NCBI RefSeq assembly: GCF_025822605.1
Contig: NZ_JACKTY010000020.1
Coordinates: 360,216-424,215 of the forward strand
Direction: 5' to 3'
Length of the DNA: 64,000 nt
DNA from: Mycolicibacterium komossense
GTDB lineage: Bacteria; Actinomycetota; Actinomycetes; Mycobacteriales; Mycobacteriaceae
This document shows positions 25,487 to 33,652 of the stretch, in pieces. Position 1 is the stretch's first letter; each line of letters opens with the position of its first letter. Below the pieces are notes generated by a model that searched no databases, had not been told where the DNA came from, and worked only from the letters and a program-made list of their open reading frames with translations. The position numbers were made by a program, and so were the translations under genes.

Positions 25487-26695
25487 TCAGCGCAGGGTCT
25501 CAGCCAGGAAGTTGAAGATGGTCTGGTGCAGTTGGTACATCGCGCCTTCGTGGCAGTGCGCGCCCGCGCCGTCCGCGCTGCGCATCACCACGTGCTGGTG
25601 CGCGGTCTTGTTCGCCGCCTGCAGCTCAGCGTCGACGTGGGCGGCCTGACCGGCGAAGACGGCGTCGTCCTCACCCTCGAGCAGCAGCACCGGTGTCTGG
25701 ATCTGGTGGATGTCCTCGTCGGTCAGGGTGTAGGCAGCGGTGCTACGGACATATTCGGCGAAGGTGGACACCCCGTTGACCCACACCCCGTTCTGCAGCC
25801 CCCAGCGGGCATTGGTGTCGTCCTTGGCCATCGTCTCCAACAGCGGGTTGGCCTCGTCGTCGCGTTCCTGCTCGATCAGGGTCAGCACGTCGGCCGGGAT
25901 CGGCGGGTAGGACGCATAGAACGTCGTCATCCCGTCGTTGCAGACGATCGCCGCCGACCGGTGGTCGTGGGCGGCGTAGCGCGCCACCAGGTAGCCGCCG
26001 AGGCTGTAACCGAAATGCACGATTTTGTCGTTGTCGATCTCGGGCACCGTCAACGCGTAGTCGACCACCGGACCGAGCACGTTCTCCCAGTCCGGCCGGT
26101 AGGGCACCTTGTCTTCGCGGATCATCGCGCCCTGGCCGGGGCCGTCGTACGCCAGGAAGTTGTAGCCCCGGCGCAGTGCCGCCGCCCCGATGACGAAGTA
26201 GCCCTCTTCGCGGGTGGAGTCGAAACCGTTGGTGTAGATGACGGTGGGGCGCGGCTGGCCGCTGTCGTCGACGAGGAACAGATAGGCCGGTATCTCGCCG
26301 TCGGCATAAGGGATGGTGACTTCGCGGAACGGGCCGTCGAGCAGCGTGCCCGCTCTGACCATATAGTCCTTCGAAAGCCGCGAAAGGTCGCGCACCGCAG
26401 GATCATTCGCCGGATCCGTGCGGCAGTAGAACTCCGCCGACCGGTAGTAGCTCGAGGCGCGGAAGAACGCCTCCCTGGCGCTGACGGGGTCGCCGACCGC
26501 CAGCGAGCTCTCGCCGCGCTGAGCGGTGCGCACGGCGATCGCCCGCCAGGCCGCGGTCCACGCTTCCTCGTCACCCTCGGGGATTTGCGCGGTCGTGACG
26601 ATCACCTCGCCGATATCGGCCCCGGCATCCCCGGCGAACCCGGCTGCGCGCAGCGTCTCGAACTTGAATGCCTCGTCCTTGAAAATGAACTCCAT
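25487..26695 (-). CDS. FrsA/pseudooxynicotine-hydrolase-type alpha/beta hydrolase
   Basis: A 402-residue hydrolase with a helical N-terminal cap (residues about 30-130) and an alpha/beta hydrolase core. The nucleophile elbow is GYSLGGYL, the acid is near EGEDDAVF, and the His is in GAGAHCHEGA. This cap-plus-core plan matches 2,6-dihydroxypseudooxynicotine hydrolase and FrsA-like enzymes, which cleave C-C or ester bonds. Substrate is unknown. I chose ATG 26695 because the protein-like sequence begins MEFIFKDEAFKFE; the frame is open to 26776. It converges with GH16 at a shared terminator. Confidence 0.78.
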   Translation of the reverse strand: MEFIFKDEAFKFETLRAAGFAGDAGADIGEVIVTTAQIPEGDEEAWTAAWRAIAVRTAQRGESSLAVGDPVSAREAFFRASSYYRSAEFYCRTDPANDPAVRDLSRLSKDYMVRAGTLLDGPFREVTIPYADGEIPAYLFLVDDSGQPRPTVIYTNGFDSTREEGYFVIGAAALRRGYNFLAYDGPGQGAMIREDKVPYRPDWENVLGPVVDYALTVPEIDNDKIVHFGYSLGGYLVARYAAHDHRSAAIVCNDGMTTFYASYPPIPADVLTLIEQERDDEANPLLETMAKDDTNARWGLQNGVWVNGVSTFAEYVRSTAAYTLTDEDIHQIQTPVLLLEGEDDAVFAGQAAHVDAELQAANKTAHQHVVMRSADGAGAHCHEGAMYQLHQTIFNFLAETLR

Positions 26696-26859
26696 GATCT
26701 CGTCCCCGGTGTGGTCGGAAGTGTTTGACTCGTTGAGCTTTTCGCGTTCGGGGACCGATGTCGTCAATGCCCGCACCCAATTGCACTACCGGCTAGCAGG
26801 GTGGTCGCGGCGCGGACGATTACGGATTCCGCTCGACGCCCAATACCATTGACGGGGTA

Positions 26860-28521
26860 ATGACCGAAAATTCCGCAGGTCTCGCGACCGCAACCGCTGG
26901 GTCGACGGGTCCCACTGGGCCCTCTGAAGACCGCATCTCTGCCGAAGCGCGACGTCGCAGGACGTTCGCCGTCATCAGCCATCCCGACGCCGGTAAGTCG
27001 ACGCTCACCGAGGCGCTGGTGCTGCACGCCAAGGTCATCACCGAGGCCGGTGCCATCCACGGCAAGGCGGGCCGCCGTTCGACTGTGTCGGACTGGATGG
27101 AGATGGAGAAGGCCCGCGGTATCTCGATCACCTCGACCGCGATGCAGTTCCCGTACACCTCGCCCACCGGCCAGGACTGCGTCATCAACCTGCTGGACAC
27201 CCCGGGACACGCCGACTTCTCGGAGGACACCTACCGCGTGCTGACGGCCGTGGACTGCGCGGTGATGCTCATCGACGCCGCCAAGGGCCTCGAGCCGCAG
27301 ACCCTGAAGCTCTTCGAGGTGTGCCGGCTGCGCCGCATCCCGATCATCACGGTGATCAACAAATGGGACCGGCCTGGCCGGGACCCGCTGGAGTTGATGG
27401 ACGAGATTCAGGCCAGGATCGGCCTGCGTCCCACCCCACTGACCTGGCCGGTCGGTATCGCGGGAGATTTCAAGGGCGTTCTCGATCGGCGCACCGGCAA
27501 CTTCATCCGGTTCACCCGCACCGCGGGCGGTGCCACCGCCGCCCCCGAGGAGCACCTCGAGCCAGGCGCCGCCCTCGCCTCGGCGGGGGTCGATTGGGAA
27601 ACCGCGGTCGAAGAGTCCGAACTGTTGTCCGCCGACGGCTCCGACTTCGACCGCGACACATTCCTCGGCAACGCGACGACGCCGGTCCTGTTCACCTCCG
27701 CCGCCCTGAACTTCGGCGTCAATCAGCTGCTCGACGTCCTGGTCCAGCTGGCACCGTCACCCAACGGGCAAATCGACGTCGACGGTCAGCGGCGCCCCAC
27801 CGAGTCACCGTTCAGCGCGTTCGTCTTCAAGGTTCAAGCCGGGATGGACTCCGCGCACCGCGACCGGATCGCCTACGCCCGGGTGTGTTCCGGCACGTTC
27901 GAGCGGGGCGAGGTGCTCACCCACGCCACCACCGGAAAACCGTTCGTCACCAAATACGCCCAGTCGGTGTTCGGCCAGCAGCGCTCGACGCTGGACACCG
28001 CGTGGCCCGGCGACGTCATCGGACTGGCCAATGCCAATGCGCTGCGCCCCGGCGATACCCTGTATCGCGATATCCCCGTGCACTATCCACCGATCCCGAG
28101 CTTCTCCCCCGAGCATTTCGCCGTTGTGCGCGGCACCGATCCCAGCAAGCACAAGCAGTTCCGCAAGGGCATCGAGCAGATGGAGCAGGAAGGCGTCGTA
28201 CAGGTACTGCGGTCAGACCGCCGCGGTGAGCAGGCACCCATCTTCGCCGCCGTCGGGCCGATGCAGTTCGAGGTTGCCACCCACCGGATGGCGACCGAAC
28301 TCAGCGCACCGATCGCCCTGGAGTTCCTGCCGTACACCGTGGCCCGTGGCGTGGACGCCGCCGGCGCCGAGGTGCTCAAGAATCAGCCGTCGGTCGAGGT
28401 GTTCACCCGCACCGACGGCGTCCTGCTGGCGCTGTTCTCCACCAAGTGGCGTCTGGAAGGCTTCCAGCGCGACAACCCGGACGTGAACCTGTGGTCGCTG
28501 GTGGCCGCGGGCGACGCCTGA
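26860..28521 (+). CDS. prfC: Peptide chain release factor 3
   Basis: A 553-residue translational GTPase that removes RF1/RF2 from the ribosome after termination. G motifs are HPDAGKST (G1), GISITS (G2), DTPGH (G3) and NKWD (G4). Residues about 300 onward form the beta-barrel and RF3-specific C-terminal domains (FKVQAGMDSAHRDRIAYARV, GIEQMEQEGVVQVL). It has a 30-residue leader rich in Ser, Gly and Thr before the GTPase domain. It converges on the helicase gene with an 8-base gap. Confidence 0.95.
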   Translation: MTENSAGLATATAGSTGPTGPSEDRISAEARRRRTFAVISHPDAGKSTLTEALVLHAKVITEAGAIHGKAGRRSTVSDWMEMEKARGISITSTAMQFPYTSPTGQDCVINLLDTPGHADFSEDTYRVLTAVDCAVMLIDAAKGLEPQTLKLFEVCRLRRIPIITVINKWDRPGRDPLELMDEIQARIGLRPTPLTWPVGIAGDFKGVLDRRTGNFIRFTRTAGGATAAPEEHLEPGAALASAGVDWETAVEESELLSADGSDFDRDTFLGNATTPVLFTSAALNFGVNQLLDVLVQLAPSPNGQIDVDGQRRPTESPFSAFVFKVQAGMDSAHRDRIAYARVCSGTFERGEVLTHATTGKPFVTKYAQSVFGQQRSTLDTAWPGDVIGLANANALRPGDTLYRDIPVHYPPIPSFSPEHFAVVRGTDPSKHKQFRKGIEQMEQEGVVQVLRSDRRGEQAPIFAAVGPMQFEVATHRMATELSAPIALEFLPYTVARGVDAAGAEVLKNQPSVEVFTRTDGVLLALFSTKWRLEGFQRDNPDVNLWSLVAAGDA

Positions 28522-28529
28522 CAGCGTAG

Positions 28530-30947
28530 TCAGACTGTCGGCTGCGCGACTGAGCGCAGCGCCCGCGCCCACGCGAGGAATTCGTCGGCGGAGAACACGG
28601 GTTTGCCCATCTCCTGGGCCTTGCGCGCCTTGATCGACTGCGTGCCGACCTCGGCGGCTATCAGCGCCTCACACTGCCACTTCGACACCGTCTTGACCGG
28701 CACCAGCCCTCGGGCCTTGGCGATCGTCGCAAGCTCGTCCTTGGATACCGGTCGGCCAGCAGAATCCTGCGCCGTGCCGGTGAAGGTGACCCGCGCCCCC
28801 GGGTTCAGCACAGCGGAGATGTCCGGGCCCGCCCACTCCGATTCGACTGAGCTGTCGATGATTTCGATACCGAGCAGGGCCGACGCCGATTCCAATCGCC
28901 GGATCGACTCGTCGGTCAGCCGGGCGCGCTTCGCGACAGCCTTGAGCTGCTCGGCGACCGAATGCCGGGCCGCCGCCAGCCATGATGTCTCGACGATCGC
29001 CCCGGCCTGAGCCCTCACCTGCTCGACGTCGACGCTGCCCAGCAGAGTCCCACCGATGTGCTGGCTCACCTGCAGAAGTGCGGAGACCGCGGGTAGCTGC
29101 AGCGACGTCGGGGTGCGCGCCCGGTGATCACGACTGACCAGATGGCCCGAAAGCGGCGGCGCCAGCCGAGGTTGCGCGAACTCCGTCGAACCCGCATCCG
29201 TGTACCCGGATGCGGTGAGCGCGTCCAACGCCACACGCGCCCGCTCGAGGGCGGTGCGGCCCGACCGGGCCCGATGCTGTTCGGGGGTCAACCCCGCAGA
29301 GGGCACCTCGACGCCCAACGGCATCACCACGACATGCCCGAGCCGCTTGAGTTCGAAGTCGATGATGCCCATCGTGGTGTCGATCTGGAAACCCACCGGC
29401 GTGCAGCCCACCAGCATCGGAGCGATCACACTCCATGCCTCGGCCAGCGTGGGCGCCAGCAGGACATCCGAGGCGGAAATGCCGAAGGCCTGACGCGCGT
29501 CGGCGAGATCGCACTGCGGATTGATCACGGTGCTGACCGCGGTTCCGTCGTCAAACGCCACCGCGAGTTCGACCGGGCGCGGCCGTGACATCCTGCCCTC
29601 GTCGCCGACGGTGAGCACCTCGACAGCGCAGTAGCGACGCTTGTTTCCATGTCGCACAGACGAATTCAGGAAGCGCGCAATTCGCCGATCGGACTTGAGG
29701 TCCTTGGGCAGGACCGGCCGCTTGAGGACCAGCCCACGCATCGACGTGCACCTGCTGAGCGCGACGTAGAGTTGGCCGGAGGAGAAGGTCCCGCCGGTCA
29801 GGTCGACGACCACCCGGTCCAGGGTCTGGCCCTGGCTCTTGTGGATCGTGATCGCCCACGCCAACTTGAACGGCAACTGGGTGAACGAGCCGACGACCTG
29901 GTGGCGCAGTGCCCCGCCAGCAATGACCGGCCGCGTCGCCTCCCAGGTCTGTGGAACGACGTCGGCCACCGAGCCGTCATTGAATTCCACTGTCACAAGC
30001 AGCTTTTCGCCGTCGATGACATCCCTGATCCGCCCCATCGTACCGTTCACCCAGCGGTCGGATTCGTCGTTGTTGACCATCATGATCTGCGCACCGACCT
30101 TGAACCGGAGTTCGTCGTCGACCGGCGGATCGAACAGGCTCAGGTCGCCCGTCAGCGTGGCGCGGTGGTGGACCTCAGCACCGGGCAGCTGATCGAGGTT
30201 TTCGCGGTTGCGCGCCGTCACCAACCGATTAGTCGGTGCCAGGGTCAGCCAGAACTCGTCGTCGCGGGGCACGAAGAACGGATCGGTGCGGGCGTTGAGT
30301 TGCCTCTGCGCGTGCCCCAGCAGGATGCCTTCGCGGATCTCGTTGAGGATCGAGGTCATCCCGTCGTCGCCCGACTGGCGGAACACGGTGGTCAGCGCGA
30401 CAGTCGGGAAGTCCTCGCGGCGGAAGCTGTCGGCGGAGAAGAAGTAGGGGGTCGCGTAGCGGGTGGCGAAGAACTCGGCCTCGGCTTCCTGCATCACCGG
30501 CGGCAGTTGGTAGAGGTCCCCCACGAGCACGATCTGCACGCCGCCGAACGGCGTCCCGGGCTCAGGGCCGAATCGGCTGAGCGCGGCGGCCAGTTTGTCG
30601 AACAGGTCGGCCCGAACCATCGACGCCTCGTCGATGATGAGCGTGTCCAGAGAGGCCAGGGTCTCGGCGAACCGGGTCGGGCGGTATCGGCCGGAGCGAA
30701 CATCCTCCACCGTCATCCAGGCGGTGAAGCCGAACAACCGGTGGATCGTGTAGCCGTTGACGTTGAGTGCCGCGACGCCGGTCGGTGCGACGACCACCGC
30801 CTTGCGCTCCGAGTCCGCCATGAACTGCCGGATCAACGTCGACTTACCGGTGCCGGCCTTACCCGTGACGAAGAGGTGGCGTCGTTCGCGCAGGAGTGCC
30901 AGCGCCCTGCTGAACTCTTCGGTCAGCACGATCTCGCGCCCGGGCAC
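28530..30947 (-). CDS. Pif1/RecD-like helicase with C-terminal BRCT-like domain
   Basis: An 805-residue SF1 DNA helicase. Walker A is VTGKAGTGKSTLI near residue 28 and Walker B is LIIDEASM. The RecD/Pif1 signatures are TGVAALNVNGYTIHRLF and AITIHKSQGQTLDRVVVDL, with VALSRCTSMRGL after. The middle part includes an exonuclease-like or unassigned region. The last 95 residues (NPGARVTFTGTAQDSAGRPV to FSADEFLAWA) look like a BRCT domain of the kind found in DNA ligase and DinG-type proteins. It should unwind DNA 5'-3' in repair or replication. The fusion is notable. Confidence 0.85.
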   Translation of the reverse strand: MPGREIVLTEEFSRALALLRERRHLFVTGKAGTGKSTLIRQFMADSERKAVVVAPTGVAALNVNGYTIHRLFGFTAWMTVEDVRSGRYRPTRFAETLASLDTLIIDEASMVRADLFDKLAAALSRFGPEPGTPFGGVQIVLVGDLYQLPPVMQEAEAEFFATRYATPYFFSADSFRREDFPTVALTTVFRQSGDDGMTSILNEIREGILLGHAQRQLNARTDPFFVPRDDEFWLTLAPTNRLVTARNRENLDQLPGAEVHHRATLTGDLSLFDPPVDDELRFKVGAQIMMVNNDESDRWVNGTMGRIRDVIDGEKLLVTVEFNDGSVADVVPQTWEATRPVIAGGALRHQVVGSFTQLPFKLAWAITIHKSQGQTLDRVVVDLTGGTFSSGQLYVALSRCTSMRGLVLKRPVLPKDLKSDRRIARFLNSSVRHGNKRRYCAVEVLTVGDEGRMSRPRPVELAVAFDDGTAVSTVINPQCDLADARQAFGISASDVLLAPTLAEAWSVIAPMLVGCTPVGFQIDTTMGIIDFELKRLGHVVVMPLGVEVPSAGLTPEQHRARSGRTALERARVALDALTASGYTDAGSTEFAQPRLAPPLSGHLVSRDHRARTPTSLQLPAVSALLQVSQHIGGTLLGSVDVEQVRAQAGAIVETSWLAAARHSVAEQLKAVAKRARLTDESIRRLESASALLGIEIIDSSVESEWAGPDISAVLNPGARVTFTGTAQDSAGRPVSKDELATIAKARGLVPVKTVSKWQCEALIAAEVGTQSIKARKAQEMGKPVFSADEFLAWARALRSVAQPTV

Positions 30948-31004
30948 CTTCTCACCCCCTCTTCCTCCGTAGGGATCGTCTCAGACTCTGACCTTATTCG
31001 CTGG

Positions 31005-31130
31005 TCAGCTCATTGCCATGACGACTTTCCCTGCGGCGGTGCCGGTTTCGACGGCCTCGTGGGCCGCGTTGATTTCACTCAGATTGTATTCATGTCGATC
31101 GAGCCGTGGGTGCAGCTCCTCTACCGCGAA
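31005..31130 (-). pseudogene. C-terminal remnant of a quinone oxidoreductase-type dehydrogenase
   Basis: About 40 residues on the minus strand (EELHPRLDRHEYNLSEINAA, then HEAVETGTAAGKVVMAMS and stop) match the C-terminus of zinc-type NADPH:quinone oxidoreductases. The rest of the gene is missing; upstream sequence belongs to a remnant on the other strand. Confidence 0.7.
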
Positions 31131-31134
31131 TCCG

Positions 31135-31343
31135 TCCCCGCCGCGGCCGGCCCATCGGATGAGCGAGCCATCGCACCGGTCAACCTGACGGTGTTCGGCG
31201 TCCTGCGCGATACCCACTCCGTGCTGGTCTACCTGCTGGTTCCGCTGATCGCCGCTCATATCTCGGCGGTCCTGACGCACGCCATCGGATTGGGCGACGG
31301 GATGTTGCGGAGGATGACGTTCCGCCGGCGGCACACGCCGTAA
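31135..31343 (+). pseudogene. C-terminal remnant of a cytochrome b561-type protein
   Basis: The plus strand encodes VFGVLRDTHSVLVYLLVPLI, AAHISAVLTHAIGLGDGML and RRMTFR before a TAA. This is the last membrane helix and tail of a cytochrome b561 family protein, including a heme-ligand-like His in THSVLVYLL. The N-terminal three helices are missing. It converges tail to tail... in fact it abuts the start side of the oxidoreductase remnant, which marks a deletion joint. Confidence 0.68.
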
Positions 31344-31468
31344 TCTTTTGCTTGCCCGAGCAAACTCCTCGGCGCAGTGCCTACAATCACTGCGGCAGGG
31401 GCCGATCCCCGGTAGAGGAGACTCGCGCTGGGATCCCCATGGGCGGGCCGGATTACGTAAGGCAACAC

Positions 31469-32908
31469 ATGCAACACGCCGAAGTACGCCTCACCGGACT
31501 CCGGCGCGGACACGCCACGGTGCGATCGCTGGTGGTCGCTGTCCTCGCTTTGCTCGCGGTCGCCGCCACCAGCCTCGCGGCCACGATCACCTCCGCGGTG
31601 ACCCTGTCCGCGACAGCGCTGATCGTGCCGGGCACCGGCGAGCCCGATCCTGGCTCCATCGCCAATCTGGAAACCAACGCGGTGAGGTACTACATCGTGC
31701 CGGGCACCACTGGGCACACCGCGCCGTGCCCGGCCAATTCGTGCAGCCCCGTCGGGATCCCGTACATCGCCCAGTTCTGGCCGTTCCCGATCCCCGGCTG
31801 GGGTGGACTGTCCGGCGCCAAGTGGAACGTCTCGGTGGCCAGCGGCGTGACCAACCTGCAGAAGGAGTTGGCTGCGCTGGCGCCGGATCCGTCGGCCGGC
31901 GACATCACGATCTTCGGCTACTCCCAAGGTGCATCGGTCTCGAGCATCGAGAAGAGCGTGCTGGCGGCGAGCCTCACCGAGGCCGAGAAGACCCACTACT
32001 CCTTCGTGTTCATCGGTAACCCGGAACGACCCAACGGCGGCATCTTCGAGCGGTTGGCCGCCCTGGGGACGGTGCCGATCCTCGACGCTACCTTCGGCCT
32101 GCCCAGCCAGACCAACACAGGCATCCAGACCACCGATATCGCCTTCCAGTACGACGGCGTCGCGGATTTCCCGGAGTACCCGATCAATCTGCTGGCCGAC
32201 CTCAACGCACTGGCCGGGTTCGCCTATGTGCATCCGTCGTACCTGACACCCGACGGCGCCGCCACCAATCCGTCGAGCACTGCGCTGCCCGACGGCTACA
32301 CCTACGAGGAATTGCTTGCAGCACAAGCGAATCCGGCCAACCGCGTGCAGGTCGGGGACACCCTCTACATCACCATCCCGACCCGGACGCTGCCGATCCT
32401 CGATCCCCTCATCGCACTCGGCCAGGCGACCGGCACCAGCGCCTTGGTGACGCCTGTCGTCGACCTGATTTCACCGGCGCTGCGCGTGCTCATCGACACC
32501 GGTTACGACCCCAACGCCAACCCTGGCGTCCCCACCCCGTTCCAGCTGATCCCGCCGATCAATCCGGTGAAGCTGGCCGGCGACCTGGCCACCGCGACGG
32601 TGCAGGGTGTGCAGACCGCATTGGCCGACCTGGGCGGCGCCCAATCGCCCACCCCGTCGAATCCGGTACCGCTGATCCCGCCGATCCTGACCGTCACGGC
32701 GCCGTCGAATCTGACGCCCAGCACCGCGGCCTCGCGGCCGCTCACTGCTTCCGCCACGGCGCGCACGGTGTCGACGACGGGCTCCGGAACCCGGACCATC
32801 ACAGCGGCCGCGGCATCGGCGGCCAGCACCGGGAAGGCCGCCACGTCCGGGGCGGGTCACACCGCCAAGGCGTCCGGCGCGGCGTCGAAGCACTCAGCGC
32901 AGAAGTAG
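31469..32908 (+). CDS. Secreted PE-PPE-domain serine esterase
   Basis: A 479-residue protein with an N-terminal membrane or signal segment (SLVVAVLALLAVAATSLAAT). A PE-PPE domain follows (alpha/beta hydrolase, PF08237 type): FGYSQGASVSS carries the nucleophile Ser, and IPYIAQFWPFPIPGWGGLSG and FVFIGNPERPNGGIFERL are family signatures. No PE or PPE helical domain is present. The last 90 residues are low-complexity Ala/Ser/Thr with GKAATSGAGH. Related proteins hydrolyse acyl esters or build trehalose polyphleates-type lipids (Chp/PE-PPE group). Start chosen at ATG 31469 just before the leader. Confidence 0.8.
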   Translation: MQHAEVRLTGLRRGHATVRSLVVAVLALLAVAATSLAATITSAVTLSATALIVPGTGEPDPGSIANLETNAVRYYIVPGTTGHTAPCPANSCSPVGIPYIAQFWPFPIPGWGGLSGAKWNVSVASGVTNLQKELAALAPDPSAGDITIFGYSQGASVSSIEKSVLAASLTEAEKTHYSFVFIGNPERPNGGIFERLAALGTVPILDATFGLPSQTNTGIQTTDIAFQYDGVADFPEYPINLLADLNALAGFAYVHPSYLTPDGAATNPSSTALPDGYTYEELLAAQANPANRVQVGDTLYITIPTRTLPILDPLIALGQATGTSALVTPVVDLISPALRVLIDTGYDPNANPGVPTPFQLIPPINPVKLAGDLATATVQGVQTALADLGGAQSPTPSNPVPLIPPILTVTAPSNLTPSTAASRPLTASATARTVSTTGSGTRTITAAAASAASTGKAATSGAGHTAKASGAASKHSAQK

Positions 32909-32937
32909 AGCGTTCTCGGCGCCGAACTCGGCGAAGA

Positions 32938-33612
32938 TCACGTGCGCTTGGCGAGCCGAGCCGGTCGGCCTGCGTTGTCGCCCACTCGCAGCCTGGTCGA
33001 CGAGGTGGCTGGGGGTCGGCGTTGTCGACGCGGTGCTTCAGGTTCGAACGGGGCGAGGATGAGGTCGTCGACCATCCGCCGATGGGTGTCATCGACGCGG
33101 TCGGGATCGGTGGTGGTGAAGAAATCGATGACCAGACCTTGGATGGCGGCCAGCGCCAGTCGTGCGCGAGTTTCGGCAATCGGTGCAGGCATCCCGATGG
33201 CTTCCATTCGCAGCTGCGCGTTGCGGGTCAGCTGAGCGAGCGTGTCAGCGGTGTAGCGGGCATAGGGGCTGTCTTGTCCGCAGGCGGCGCCGAACACCTG
33301 CTCGAGGATCCGCAACCGGGAACGCTGGTCGCCACGGGTGATCAGGTGCCAATCGTCCAGGCACCACTGCCGCAATTCCTCCGCGGTGGTGCACAGCTCG
33401 GGTTCGGGCACGTTCTGCTGCTGCAAGCCGGTCATGACGGCCAGGATCAGCTGCTCTTTGCTCCCGAAGTAGTAGATCAACATTCGCGCACTGGTGCCCA
33501 TTTCTGCGGCCAATGCCCGCAACGAGGTATCGATCACCCCGGTGCGAGCCAACACGTCGGTGGCCTGTTTGACCAGTTCATCGCGCTTGGCGTAGTCGAA
33601 TGGACGAGCCAC
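32938..33612 (-). CDS. TetR family regulator
   Basis: A 224-residue TetR repressor. The helix-turn-helix is at residues about 28-50 (TSLRALAAEMGTSARMLIYY FGSK split at the turn), followed by a helical ligand-binding domain and a basic, Pro/Arg-rich tail. It starts at GTG 33612 with AAGGGT upstream. It diverges from the arabinosyltransferase gene across 40 bases holding inverted repeats, so it most likely controls that gene and itself. Confidence 0.82.
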   Translation of the reverse strand: MARPFDYAKRDELVKQATDVLARTGVIDTSLRALAAEMGTSARMLIYYFGSKEQLILAVMTGLQQQNVPEPELCTTAEELRQWCLDDWHLITRGDQRSRLRILEQVFGAACGQDSPYARYTADTLAQLTRNAQLRMEAIGMPAPIAETRARLALAAIQGLVIDFFTTTDPDRVDDTHRRMVDDLILAPFEPEAPRRQRRPPATSSTRLRVGDNAGRPARLAKRT

Positions 33613-33618
33613 ACCCTT

Positions 33619-33643
33619 GACTGTAACAGTCGTTTCAGTTACA
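33619..33643. promoter_or_regulatory. Overlapping inverted repeats, TetR operator candidate
   Basis: GACTGT-A-ACAGTC (33619-33631) is a perfect 6-base inverted repeat, and TGTAAC-N10-GTTACA (33622-33643) overlaps it. They fill the 40-base gap between the two divergent starts and would cover both promoters. Confidence 0.65.
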
Positions 33644-33652
33644 TGTTATGCG

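Noticed and set aside
29649..31343. Long plus-strand open frame opposite the Pif1-like helicase
   Set aside because: It is the antisense frame of a well-supported helicase gene and has no protein-like motifs until the cytochrome b561 remnant at its very end.
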